Shown one piece after another: positions 10,835-21,956 of a stretch of DNA of 64,000 bases. The stretch is from Buxus sempervirens (taxonomy: Eukaryota > Streptophyta > Magnoliopsida > Buxales > Buxaceae). Below the pieces are notes generated by a model. That model ran no database searches. It saw nothing but the letters and a program-made list of their open reading frames with translations, and was not told the origin of the DNA. Each line of letters opens with the position of its first letter. The stretch's first letter is position 1. A program made the position numbers and the translations under genes. The DNA is taken from contig OX387184.1 of the NCBI GenBank assembly GCA_947561395.2, positions 13,000,205-13,064,204 of the forward strand, given 5' to 3'.

Positions 10835-12064
10835 TTGAAGGGTGTTGCTGTGTTTCCTTCCATTAGATTGGCCTTGAACCCTTATCTTGATGGAAGACCT
10901 AATCGAGACCCTGAAAAACCTGATTATCCCCCGCATCCTAATAAAGTGTTTAAACCCTCTACAGCTGATATAGACCGTGTCCAGAAAAATTGGTCCAATC
11001 TTGTCCTTTGTCAAACGTGTGATGAGGACTTCCAGGTTAATTCCTTCAAGAACGCTTGTGGGAGACTTTGGAAGAACGTTCGGCTAACCAAATGCTTGAA
11101 GGTTTCCCCTAGCCGCTTCCTTGTTTGCTTTGAAGACATGCTCGAGATGAGAAGGGTTCTCAAAGGCCAACCTTGGGTTGTCAACTCTTCTATGCTTCTA
11201 AGGGAGGAAATTAATAACGAAGAGGAGGCGGCAACCCACACCTTCAAAGACATCATTTTGTGGATGAAGATTCACAATATGCCTAAAAAGTACCACGACG
11301 ATCTCATTCTCAAGGACCTCGCAAATGTCTTCGGTGTGGGTTTGGAAACTGAGCTTGAAGATGGGAACCTGGGCAATATGGACGTCTCAGTTAAAATACA
11401 GCTCCCCCTCCGTAACCCTATTCCTTCCGGCATCCTCTTTGAAACGAACTAGGGAAGTAAAACTTGGCTTGATTTCAAGTTTGAAAGCCTTCCATCTTTC
11501 TGTGTTTCTTGTGGTTTGATAGGCCACTCCATTGTCACCTGTACAAACCCTTTCTTAGCCAATGATTTACCTTCATCTGATTCAACTTGCAGGAAATACT
11601 CAAGCGACCTTGCCATTCCAATGAGCAGAAGAAGGAACCCCTTGAGCAAGGGCGGAAGGGATCTGGCGCCGGCCACCCCGAGTTCAAATCCGAGTTTGAA
11701 CCCGAGTTCCGACCTGATTCAGAAAGCTGCTAACTCGGCGAACTTGCCATCGGTCAGTGGTGTGATGTTTTCGGAGACTGCATTGGCTGACGGTGACCAC
11801 ATCGAGCCCTACACTGCTGGCGGTGTCGACAAGCTGGCAGGGTTGACCGGGCGAAACAGCTGTTTTGATAACGGTAACACTCTTAACGGTAACATCTGGA
11901 ATGGACCCTCATGGGACGGGCCCAACCTTCTTGTTTCAAACTTCTTCAAGTTTGGCCCTAGCCTTTCTAACCCTAACCCAAGCCCAAATATCTCCCTCCA
12001 GATGTCTCCCCATCTTACCATTACCCAGATAAACCCAAAACTAAAGCCCACTAACCGATCCTAA
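10835..12064 (+). pseudogene. LINE ORF1 (DUF4283-type / CCHC zinc knuckle), broken
   Basis: One frame runs from about 10,835 (true start unclear) to the stop at 12,062-12,064, interrupted by a TAG at 11,450-11,452. The first half (about residues 60-205: LWKNVRLTKCLKVSPSRF … KDIILWMKIHNMP …) resembles the DUF4283 region of plant LINE ORF1 proteins. After the stop comes a CCHC-type zinc knuckle (CVSCGLIGHSIVTC), then a Ser/Pro/Asn-rich tail. Such proteins bind element RNA. The TAG probably replaced a CAG. Family call is good; there is no sign of current function. Confidence 0.75.
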
Positions 12065-12254
12065 GCCTGTAAGCCCAAACCCAAACCCAGGCTCAAAACC
12101 AGGGAGACTTTTCGTTTGGACCTGGGGGCCCATGCCCCTACAAAAAAAAAGGAAGGCCTCTCTTTCACCTGTTCTTGATTTGTGTGAATTCGCCGAGAGT
12201 TCTAGTCTATCTTCTCCCCCCCTCTACTGGGTGCTTCCAACCGTCCCTTAAGAA

Positions 12255-14532
12255 ATGAAGCTATTAGCCTGGAATTGCCAGGGGTTGGGTCGACCCTCGG
12301 CAAGGTTGCACTTGCGTAACCTCATACGCACTAACAGACCCAATGCCATTTTTCTGTCGGAAACTTTAATGAATGATCAAAGTTCTGCTGCTCTCATACG
12401 AAGAATGTGATACCAAAGCTACTGGTGGCTCCCTGCCTCAGGAAGAGCGGATGGTTATTGGATTTTATGGGATAATACTTGCAATATCATAATTGAAGAC
12501 TTCAGGAATTGGTATACCCATACGAGCATTACTCTTTCGTCTGGAAAGAACTTCGATCTCACCTTCGTTCATGCTAGCTCTCACATTCAAGTGCAAGAGA
12601 CCCAGTGGCAAGAATTGAAGTGAATCGCTTTGAGAGCGGGCAAGCCTTGGTGTACAGTGGGCGATTTTAACGTCGTCCGATTCGATCATGAAAAAAGAGG
12701 TGGAAATTCTCATCAGGTAAACAAAGCTAACCTCTTCTCAAACTTCATTAATGATTGTAACCTTGTTGACATTCCTTGTAAAGGAATGAGATTCTCTTGG
12801 TGTAATGGCAGACAGGGAGGAGGTAAAATCAGAGAACGTATAGATAGAGTCCTTGGATCTACTTCTTGGTGTTTTTTGTTTCCTAACTCTATCCTATGGC
12901 AAGACCCCATTGTGGGCTCTGACCACTCACCCCTATGCCTTAACCTCAATATCAACCGAACTAGAAGCCATCGGGTCTTCCGTTTTGAGAAATTCTGGAT
13001 TAATGAGAGTGGATGTCGGGAAACCATAGAGAATTGCTAGACTATCACTCAAGGAAACCTCAACAGTAAACTTAGCCATCTTAAAAGTACTCTGAGTTTT
13101 TGGAACAAAGCCTCCATGGGGAACATCAATGATAGGGTTGCTGATTTATACAGAGGCCTGCGTGGCACTCAATTGTTGTTGGAAATCAGTGACAACCCTG
13201 TTTTGGGAAGGAGAGAAAGAGAGCTAAACCAAGCTTATATCCATGCCCTCCAAGCCCAAGAAAGCTTCTAGCTCCAAAAATCTAGAATCAAATGGATAAA
13301 GGAAGGCGACATGAACACCAAATTCTTCCACCTATCCACAATCAATAGGAGACATAAGAATAAAATTGTCTCTATCAGGGATGACAACAATGAGGAGGTA
13401 TCTAAAATGGCCGATGTGGAAACCATTTTTGTGATTTTTTTTACTGATCTTTACATGTGTGACAGTATAGACAGGGACTTCTCTCTTCTCAACCATATAG
13501 TGCCGACTGTCACGGATGTGGAGAATGAATGCCTCACAAGACCTGCTACAGAGGAAGAAATATGGAGTGCTGTAACCAAGCTTGGTACCCTCAAAAGTCC
13601 GGGTCCCGACGGTTTTCAGGGCATTTTCTACAAGACATACTGGAATACGGTAAGCACTGAGGTATGTAGAGTGGTTAAGGATTTTTTCATAACTGGCTCG
13701 TTTGATAGTAAAATGAATTACACTTTTATTGTACTCATACCGAAATGTGACAACCCTAGAAGAGTGGGGGAGTACAGACCTATCAACCTTTGTAACTTTT
13801 GTTACAAAATAATTGCCAGAATCCTAGTTGATAGGATGAGACCCTTGATGAGCAAGCTGATATCCCCTAACCAAGGTGCCTTTGTGCCTGGGAGAATTAT
13901 CCAAGAAAACATAATCGCTGCCTAGGAATTGTATCACACCATCAAAAGCAAAAAAGGCAAAAGGAAAAAAAACCAAGGTCTGTTTGCAGTCAAGTTTGAC
14001 ATTACAAAAGCCTATGATCGTATCAACTGGAAATTCATTGAAAAAACCTTGATGTCTTTTGGGTTTGGTTTGAAAATCACTAGCATGCTTATGTTCTGCA
14101 TAATTACTGTTTCTTATAGCATTCTTATTAATGGAAAACCTTGTGGTTTCGTGAGACCTTCCCGTGGAATTAGACAAGGAGACCCCCCTATCTCCTTACA
14201 TCTTCATCTTAACCCAACAAGTGCTATCGCTTGCTCTGGCCAAGGTGGAGCAAAACAATCTCATTCATGGGATAATGGTCACTAGACTTGCGGACCCGGT
14301 CACCCACCTTCTGTTTGTTGATGATTTAATCTTGTTTGGTAGGGCTGACGAGTCTAACATTTCATGTTTTCTAAATGTTACTAACACTTTTACTGAGATG
14401 GTAGGTCATAGAATGAACCTCAATAAGTCGGAATTGTACCTTAGCCCTAATGTCAAAGGCCAAGCCAAAGGTATGATCGCCAGGCTTTTCGGAATTAGAC
14501 CAATTGAGCATCCAGGTAGATACTTGGGCATC
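12255..14532 (+). pseudogene. LINE ORF2, 5' part: endonuclease and reverse transcriptase, broken
   Basis: ATG at 12,255 opens an exonuclease-endonuclease-phosphatase domain (LLAWNCQGLGRPSARL, FLSETL, GDFNVV, RFSWCNGR, ERIDRVLGS, GSDHSPL), the APE-type nicking enzyme of L1 elements. The reverse transcriptase follows (SPGPDGFQG, IVLIPK, YRPINLCN, FDITKAYDRINW, RGIRQGDP, and the catalytic FVDDL near 14,320). The frame carries in-frame stops at 12,408, 12,621, 13,038, 13,269 and 13,923 and a frameshift near 14,188 in a C-run. It is cut at 14,533 by the LTR-like insertion and continues at 34,460. Confidence 0.85.
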
Positions 14533-15139
14533 CTGTAACGCCCCGGATCCGTGTTGTTCAATAAAGATATAACACGTCTCACGGAGGTTAGGCAAGGATC
14601 GTTAATCAATTTATGATCGCTGGATAATCATATAGCTATAACCTGACAGAGTGCACATTACCATTTATGCAAAATTGTGACATTTAAACTGAACTAGAAT
14701 CGTATGGTTCAACCCCAATTAAACTTTAATACATCTCAATTCATTCAAGTTCTCAAATTCAGAACAGATAACCTACTAGTCTAAGGAAGGTAATAGTAAT
14801 CCTCCTCCCTATAAGCCTCAGCAGGATCTACCCCAGAAATCGCCTCACCACGAGTATCTGAAAAACAAACAAGACAAACAACGGAGTGAGATACGAATAT
14901 CTCAGCGAGTAGCACATGCATGCAGAAATAGTTGATCACAATTTAAACTATGCATCGACAAACGCTGAATACGGTTAAACAATCAACATCAATTCTCAAA
15001 TCGAAATTCAAGACTGGTTCTAATCAAACAAATCACATCTCAGTTAAGTACGGTAACACATCGATTGGTCAATGTTAGGACTATCGTTTAGTTGATAAAT
15101 TAAACATGCCAAGTAGACACTCCACACCTCCATGTACAC

Positions 15140-15262
15140 AGTTCTGGCCTACTCAGGGTTTCGGAACTCTGAAATGACGGCCTACTCAGGGTTTCGTCAT
15201 CCAATGCAGGCATACTCCCCGGGTTTCTGCATTGACAACCAGGCCTACTCAGGGTTTCTGGC
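15140..15262 (+). repeat. Repeats of CTACTCAGGGTTTC
   Basis: The string GCCTACTCAGGGTTTC occurs three times (near 15,148, 15,180 and 15,242), and a fourth, altered copy (CATACTCCCCGGGTTTC) near 15,210. The intervening bases make short dyads with them (for example GAACTCTGAA, and CAATGCAGG…CTGCATTG). This is equivalent in position to the repeat block of the sister element in the eS6 intron. Confidence 0.55.
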
Positions 15263-15874
15263 TGCTCTACACCGGTCGTGGCAACACACAAGGCCATGCA
15301 ATTCCAACAACCAACAATAACATCAAATTACTAAGCTTAAACATCTGGATCCAAGACAAGCTAGACCAAAACAGTAAAACATCGTATAATCTCAATTCCA
15401 ATATCAAAATAAAACCATTCATTCCACATCATGTAAAACTCATCACAATTCATCACCTGTTCCTCTGGACCAAGCAGTACCTCAAGTACTTTCAGTATTT
15501 TCTCATTTCTGTAACACATGTCATTTGAAAGTAAAACTCAATTCAGTCATACCAAGGAAATCTTTACAATACATTTAAAGTTTCCAAACCAGTGAAACCA
15601 AAATAGAATAACTCCTCAATCAAAACAGTGTATAAAACAGAGGAAATGTAACTAGTAACTCTTGGTGGTTTGGTATCCGGCATAACATTCATAAATAACC
15701 TAAACTCAACTTGAAAGCTTTTAAGAAATTCACTAAATTTTCCTCTAATAGTTTCCTAGGCAAAATAGATTCCCAGGATTCCCAAACAAGTGAATAGTGA
15801 AGTGGTTTAAATCCTCAAGTAACCCAAATACCCTTAGTTAAATCAAATCTCCAATTCAGTAAGCAAAATAGGTC

Positions 15875-16145
15875 TGCCGCTCACTTCCTGAGGTGGGCGC
15901 GAAGTGAGCGCCGGTTGGCGGTGAAGAAATGGGGTAAAATCGACCTACCGCTCACTCGACGCTAGGTGAGCGTGAGCTGAGCGCGAGATGGGCGTGAGGT
16001 GGGCACGAGATTCGCGCGAGATGAGCGCATAGTTTTCTGCTGAGCGCGAGCTGAGTGCTAGCCGGGCGCGAGCTCGGCGGTGGGTCGTGTTTAACGGGGC
16101 GCCTACCTCTGAGGTGAGCGCCGGTGAGCGCGAGGTGGGCGGATA
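15875..16145 (+). repeat. GC-rich degenerate repeat of GAGCGCGAG type
   Basis: About 270 bp with many variants of an 11-12 bp motif (TGAGCGCGAGC, TGGGCGTGAGG, TGAGCGTGAGC, GGGCGCGAGC), far more GC- and CpG-rich than anything nearby. It lies in the solo-LTR-like element and has no ORF. In a plant LTR such a block could be a methylated CpG cluster or a promoter-proximal repeat; function unknown. Confidence 0.6.
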
Positions 16146-16532
16146 CCCCCTGTGATTTTTGTTTCTCTGTTATTCCAAGATCTACAAGACTGGCCGGTTT
16201 GTTTACCTCTGTAATTGTTCTACTACACTCCTAATACTCCCAGAAGACTTCCCAACCATATTTGGAATTAATCTAAACACTTTTATTTTTAAAGATAAAA
16301 TTTAGTCCGGAGACTCTGTTCATGTCATTTCCCGAAAACCAGAAAAACCAAAAAACTCATACTATCACTTAATATACAAACCATGCATCAGAATAAGCTC
16401 ACGAAAACATCAAATACAAAACCCAGTTGTAAATCAGTGCTACTGTAGACACCCCAAATTGCACAAACAATCATCAAAAATCATTATCTCCTGGAAAGCC
16501 AGCACAGAATTTGAAGAAAATAAACTTTTACC

Positions 16533-16680
16533 TGTATCCGGATACTCAATCCGGATACAAGTACTCCTTCATGTATCCGGAATGATTATCCGGATACATG
16601 TGAGCCTTAATGTATCCGGTACCATGTACCGGATACCTTAAGGCCCTTTGTTATCCGGTCTGATATACCGGATACCTTAA
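16533..16680 (+). promoter_or_regulatory. Four consecutive CCGG-centred inverted repeats in the 5' LTR
   Basis: Four stem-loops in a row. Arms TGTATCCGGAT/ATCCGGATACA around ACTCA; CATGTATCCGGA/TCCGGATACATG around seven bases; GTATCCGGTAC/GTACCGGATAC around CAT; TATCCGGT/ACCGGATA around seven bases. All arms are perfect. The block lies about 150-300 bp upstream of the TATA box, where U3 enhancer elements would be. The same block is in the 3' LTR at 31,660-31,807, and related dyads occur at 20,270-20,385. Binding protein unknown. Confidence 0.75.
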
Positions 16681-16831
16681 GTTTGCTCAAAATTAGGGTT
16701 TTCCGAGAGCTTTTCACTTTTACCATCATGTCCCTCATTAAATGAGGGGAAATCGCGGAAATAACCTTAGGGTTTAGGTTGGAGTGGTTCTAGACATTAA
16801 GTTGTGTCTACCAATGACCTTAGCCCTTGCC

Positions 16832-16840
16832 TATAAATAG
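16832..16840 (+). promoter_or_regulatory. TATA box of the 5' LTR
   Basis: TATAAATAG in a GC-richer setting (GCCTATAAATAGGAGCC), the standard plant form; also at 31,959-31,967 in the 3' LTR. Transcription would start about 30 bp downstream, near 16,865-16,875. Confidence 0.75.
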
Positions 16841-18720
16841 GAGCCTCCTCCTTGAGCAAATGGCACACAACTCTTGTTTTGAATTCTCGCAAAGAAGAAC
16901 TCCAAGAGAAGAAGGAAACCGCTGTGGAATCGCCTCCAGCACTCAGGTAAGCCTCAACTTTTCTTTTTATTTTCTGTCTTTACATTCCTAGATCTAGATC
17001 TCTTCTTCTACCTTTCTGTAGTGTAAAGCCTTGTTTGTATGTGTGGAAATCCTTCCCCGGCTCAAAGTATCTCAAGACTCCCCTAGCCGTAAAACGTGAA
17101 GGCGGATCTAGGAGAAACGAGACTGGGGATTGACCCTAGTGCTAGAACCTATGTAGCATAAGGCCTTTTTGATTGATTGTAAACCGTTCCATATTCAAAG
17201 TACCCTTGATTATCTTAAAGAGAACAGAGGGAAACGATAATGGAACGGAACCCTAGGCTATGCTAGAACCTATTTTATTGAATCTATATGCATGTGTATG
17301 GATCTTGCTAGGTTTTTTTCACTTTTGCACACATATCACTGTTTTGGCGGGATAGGCTCATATTTGGGGTTTATTGCATTTATTGTGATAAATCTCAAAT
17401 AAATGGCCTCAATCAATTCTGGAATGCCTTTCGGATGATTTTGAAGTATTTGTGTTCATCTTACACGAATTTCATTTTTTATCAATTTTCGGATTTGGTT
17501 TTTACTCAAAAATGGCTTAGCTTGACAGCACCTGTACCCTTACTTCGGACGTCCGTAACTTCATCATCCAGATGAATTTTGGGGCGATTCCAAAACCATG
17601 GGAAAGGTGAGGCTGTCTAGTTTATGTCCACCAAATTTCATGAATTTCTATCTAGCCGATTTTTGACACTTCTCTGTCGAAATTAAGTGGACAGTTCAGG
17701 TCCAAGTACAGAACTTGTCACTTCGACGGACCGCCATGTGTTCGTTTTAAGTCCGATTCGAGTGGTTTTTATTTCTGAGTACTCCTTTATGAGTCTATTT
17801 TCAAATCCAGTTGGTTTCATAATTTTTGGATTCCATTTGAATTATTGGTAACCGATTTACTCAGAACTGCTCATTGGCATTTTTCTGGGTAAATCTGTGA
17901 TCTTCGGGGCCTGTTCGGGAGACCACCCAAGGCACATCCGAAGGGATTTTTGTATGAGGCTAGTTTCTGTTGAAAGATGGCCATACAGACTTCAATCACA
18001 CCAAATTTCACGGATTTCTATGTAGTGGATTTTTCTAGACAATTTTCCAAAGTTGCCCACTTACCACTTTTAAAAATCCCCAACAGCAACTTCAAAGGAG
18101 CATAACTCCTAGATTTTTCATCGGAATGAAGTGAAATTTTGCATGAGACTCTTGTTTGCCCTAATCTTTCAAATGGATTTGGTTTGGGTCAATTTAGAAT
18201 TGGATTTGAATGATTTCAAGGCAAATGGTATACCTTTTACCAAATTTTCCGAATTTGATTTAACTTGGTTTTGAGCAATTTGTGCTTTGATTTCCATCTT
18301 TTGAGATATTCCAGAAGTGATATTGACATAAGAGAAGATCTAAAATCCATTTGGATCTTCATGTGAAAATATCATACATTGTTCCTTTTTCAAGGTTTCT
18401 CATGATTTTTAGCAAGCTTTCTTACTTTGTTTTTTGCATGAATATACATTTGGCAACCACTTCGTGTGGATGAATGGGGGTGCCTAACACCTTCCCCCGT
18501 TCATAATCTAATCCCCTTACCCATCTCTGGATTTGATTTTCAAGTAGGGTTATTTTTACCCTAGAATTTGTCTTTTGGCTATTTTTGCATATTTTGAACT
18601 TTTTGGTGTCCATTCTCACCCCAAAATCATGAATGGTGGCGACTCTCCCAATTTTTGCGTTGAGCCCGTGTGCTGACGGAGGGACGATCACTCCGGTGAT
18701 TTTTTCCCATGTCTCACAAC

Positions 18721-18740
18721 TGGCGACTCTGCTGGGGACT
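18721..18740 (+). other. Primer-binding site
   Basis: TGGCGACTCTGCTGGGGACT starts two bases after the 5' LTR, where a tRNA 3' end would pair. As I recall, Ogre-type elements use a tRNA-Arg primer with a site of this form; I could not check the pairing against a tRNA list. Confidence 0.7.
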
Positions 18741-20265
18741 TGTGGATTTAAGCCATTTTTTTTTTTTTGTATTTGTTCATGCTTTTCTATACTTTTGGAT
18801 GCTTGCTATTTTGATTACTTTATTTGGGCATATTGTTACATTTCAAATCAGATTGGTATGCTTTGGGATAAAGGCATAAGCATGTTGCTTGATTTTGGTT
18901 GAAAAGAAAACCCATATTGTGATATGACTTGGCTATATTATGTGATAGCATGTGTTATTTTGGGGTTTGAAGGCCATGTGCTAAAAAAAAATACAATATC
19001 TGAAATCTGGAAATTTTATGTGTATTTTGGGTATTCAAGCATGTTTTGCCATGAATAAAGTTTTTTTTGTGCTTAATGTTTGTATGATGCCATGCCTTTG
19101 ATTTGGGGTATAGGAGGACTTGATTTGAGCATGAAAGTAAAAAAAAAAAAATCTGGAAATTTAGTGCATATTTTGGGAGTTTTAAAGCATGCTTTTACCA
19201 TCAAAACACTTTTGTATCATGTCAAGTAGTTGCTAATTTTTTAGGCATTAATTTGGGGTATAAGGGAAGCACTTTTGGGCATGAGAAATCTGAAAATTTT
19301 AGTGCATATTTCTGGAGATTTTAAAGCATATTTTACCTCATTGAAACACCTTTGAACCATGCCAAGTAAGTGCTAAAAATTTAGGCTTCAATTTGGGGTA
19401 GAAATGGTACACTTTGTGCATGAAAAAGAGCATGAAATCTGGAATTTTAGGAATGCTTTTGGGATTTCAAGCATGCTTCCATGGTTTAATTGTTGTTTGT
19501 ATAAATAACATGTTTTGTATACCACTTTTTGGGCATGTAATATTTTTGTGCATATTTGGTGCTTGCTTGCTTGTATTTAGCTTCATTATCTTTGTCATTT
19601 GTACCTTGGCTTGAAATTGAATGCATGGCTACGAAAAAGAGTGGCAAGGGGCTGGGACGTTGTGAATGTTACCACAATTTAAAATTGCACTTGAGCACTT
19701 GAAACAATTTGCACAGCCTACCCTTTACCTATTAGGAAGTTGAACCATGAATGTGTGTAGCTTGGCGCACCGAGGTCGTGACTTCGGAAAGCGAAAGTGA
19801 AAACATTTACCTTAGAATTTGGGTCAATGATGTGATGACAATGGGATCTGTGATTCGATTCCGGGCATCACTAGACTTGAGTTCTAAGTTGCCAATTAAG
19901 CCAAAACCCAAAAAACCATACGCTTGAAGGTGGAGAAACACGTTTTCAGCTAAAAGCACACAATTGCGTTTGGGGAATTGGGTGTAAATGTGGGAAGGCC
20001 GTTTGCATGTTTTACAGGCCAAGGTAGAATGTGAATACCATATTGAATGAAGGTAATACAAGGTAGCAAGGTAAAGCCATGTCCTTTTCTTAAATTTGGG
20101 GAATTTTGCAAGTATGATGTCCAAGCCCAATTTGGGGCAAGTTTTGAAGGTCAAATTAAGGTGAACATCAATTGGGAATGAAAAAAAATCAAATCTGGTG
20201 AAAAAATGAGTCAAAAAGGGCCATTTCGGCAATAACCGGCAACTCAGGCCGGTTAATAACAACCC
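18741..20265 (+). repeat. Gypsy leader, with four degenerate ~145 bp repeats
   Basis: Non-coding leader. Units beginning AATCTGG(A) near 19,005, 19,151, 19,288 and 19,437 repeat the order ATCTGGAAATTTTA … GTGCATATTTTGGG … TTTAAAGCATGC … CCATG … ATTTGGGGTA with spacings of 146, 137 and 149 bp. The rest of the leader to 20,265 is unremarkable; no ORF1 upstream of gag is apparent. Confidence 0.6.
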
Positions 20266-20269
20266 TGTT

Positions 20270-20385
20270 CATATCCGGTATATATTTCCGGATAAAAAGG
20301 CATATGCGTGAATCCGGTTATGGTAACCGGATACAATAAGGCATATTATTATCCGGAATGTTGTACCGGATACGTTCAAAAATGC
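20270..20385 (+). repeat. Three more CCGG-centred inverted repeats in the leader
   Basis: Arms TATCCGG/CCGGATA; ATCCGGTTA/TAACCGGAT around TGG; and TATCCGG/CCGGATA around nine bases. The motif is the same as in the LTR block 3.7 kb upstream, but the surrounding sequence is different, so this is not a simple copy of it. Placed between the leader repeats and the 16-copy tandem array. Confidence 0.7.
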
Positions 20386-20682
20386 ACAAATTGGCTTTTC
20401 AGCCCAAGTTTTCAGAATAAAATGCCTAAAACACTGTGGATAATCCTTAGGCACCCCGAAAAGAACATAAGAAATGTTCCCAAAAATACAAAAAAAAAAA
20501 GAAAGAAAAACAAAAAAGAATAAAATAAAATATTCTTTCAGGATTTAACCTAAGTTTGAAAATCAAAGAGGAAACCCAGGTGTCATATTTTTTGACACCA
20601 ACTCAACTCAAACATGTGTCAGTCAAACTCTGGAACTTGAAAACTGAGAAAATTCAGCAAATTTGAAGAAGAAATGAAAACC

Positions 20683-21740
20683 TTGGTTGGTTATTTTTAT
20701 CAATCAAATCAAAAAAAAATGGGACACTTGGAAGCCCTAGAATATTCCATGAAAACCTTGGTTGGTTATTTTTATCAATCAAATCAAAAAAAAAATGATG
20801 AAAACCTCGGTTGGTTATTTTTATCAATCAAATCAAAAAAAGGTGGGACACTTGGAAGCCCTAGAATATTCCATGAAAACCTTGGTTGGTTATTTTTATC
20901 AATCAAATCAAAAAAAAAAAATGAAAACCTCGGTTGGTTATTTTTATCAATCAAATCAAAAAAAGTGGGACACTTGGAAGCCCTAGAATATTCCATGAAA
21001 ACCTTGGTTGGTTATTTTTATCAATCAAATCAAAAAAAAATGAAAGCCTTTGGTTGGTTATTTTTATCAATCAAATCAAAACATTTGTGGGATACTTGGA
21101 TAGAGTAGTCCAAGACACCTTTGGTTGGTTATTTTTATCAATCAAATCAAAACATTTGTGGGATACTTGGATAGAGTAGTCCAAGACACCTTTGGTTGGT
21201 TATTTTTATCAATCAAATCAAAACATTTGGGGGATACTCGGATAGAATATTCCAAGACACCTTTGGTTGGTTATTTTTATCAATCAAATCAAAACATTTG
21301 TGGGATACTTGGATAGAGTAGTCCAAGACACCTTTGGTTGGTTATTTTTATCAATCAAATCAAAACATTTGTGGGATACTTGGATAGAATATTCCAAGAC
21401 ACCTTTGGTTGATTATTTTTATCAATCAAATCAAAACATTTGTGGGATACTTGGAAGCCCTAGAATATTCCAAGACGCCTTTGGTTGGTTATTTTTATCA
21501 ATCAAATCAAAACATTTGTGGGATACTTGGATAGAATATTCCAAGATACCTTTGGTTGGTTATTTTTATCAATCAAATCAAAAAAAAAATGAAAACCTTG
21601 GTTGGTTATTTTTATCAATCAAATCAAAAAAAATTGGGACCCTTGGAAGCCCTAGAATATTCCATGAAAACCTTGGTTGGTTATTTTTATCAATCAAGTC
21701 AAAAAAAAAAAAAAATTGGGACCCTTGGAAGCCCTAGAAT
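20683..21740 (+). repeat. 16-copy tandem array, each copy with the same potential RNA hairpin
   Basis: The core TTGGTTGGTTATTTTTATCA plus ATCAAATCAAA starts at 20683, 20758, 20807, 20882, 20930, 21004, 21050, 21121, 21192, 21263, 21334, 21405, 21481, 21552, 21598 and 21673. Spacings fall into two classes, 46-49 and 71-76 bp; the 5' part alternates long and short, making a ~123 bp higher-order unit. Two copies have one altered base class (TCGG; TTGATT at 21,405). Spacers carry A-runs or the words CTTGGAAGCCCTAGAATATTCC and GGATAGAGTAGTCCAAGAC. ORFs reading GWLFLSIKSK in several frames are by-products of the repeat. Confidence 0.92.
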
Positions 21741-21956
21741 ATTCCAACTCAAAACAAAAAAAAAAAAAACAAAAACAAAAACAAAAATTTTTTTCTGGCT
21801 GGTGTTCACCTAACTTACTGGTTTACATATATAGGGGTGTGACTCAAGTTAAGTGGAAGCTAACATGTTCTATTCATTTTTTTCCCTCAGGTACATTTAA
21901 CCCAGGTGCACTTATTTGCAGTCATTGCTCCCGTGACCAGATCCAAAGCAAGAGCC

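Larger units (their letters stand above)
16444..18718 (+). repeat. 5' LTR of the gypsy element
   Basis: 2,275 bp. Carries the CCGG inverted-repeat cluster, a TATA box and, downstream, a likely transcription start and leader (AACTCTTGTTTTGAATTCTC…), with a good splice donor (CTCAGGTAAGCC near 16,948). By eye I find about five substitutions and one single-base gap relative to the 3' LTR, for example near 17,236, 17,528, 17,599 and 17,655-17,685. Confidence 0.9.

Noticed and set aside
20683..21740. CRISPR-like regular repeats
   Set aside because: Plant nuclear DNA; the spacers are themselves repeated and there are no cas genes. It is a retrotransposon leader array.
20674..21813. Overlapping ORFs of 60-156 codons with repeated GWLFLSIKSK peptides
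   Set aside because: They follow the tandem DNA repeat and appear in several frames on both strands; there is no start context or domain. Repeat by-product, not protein.
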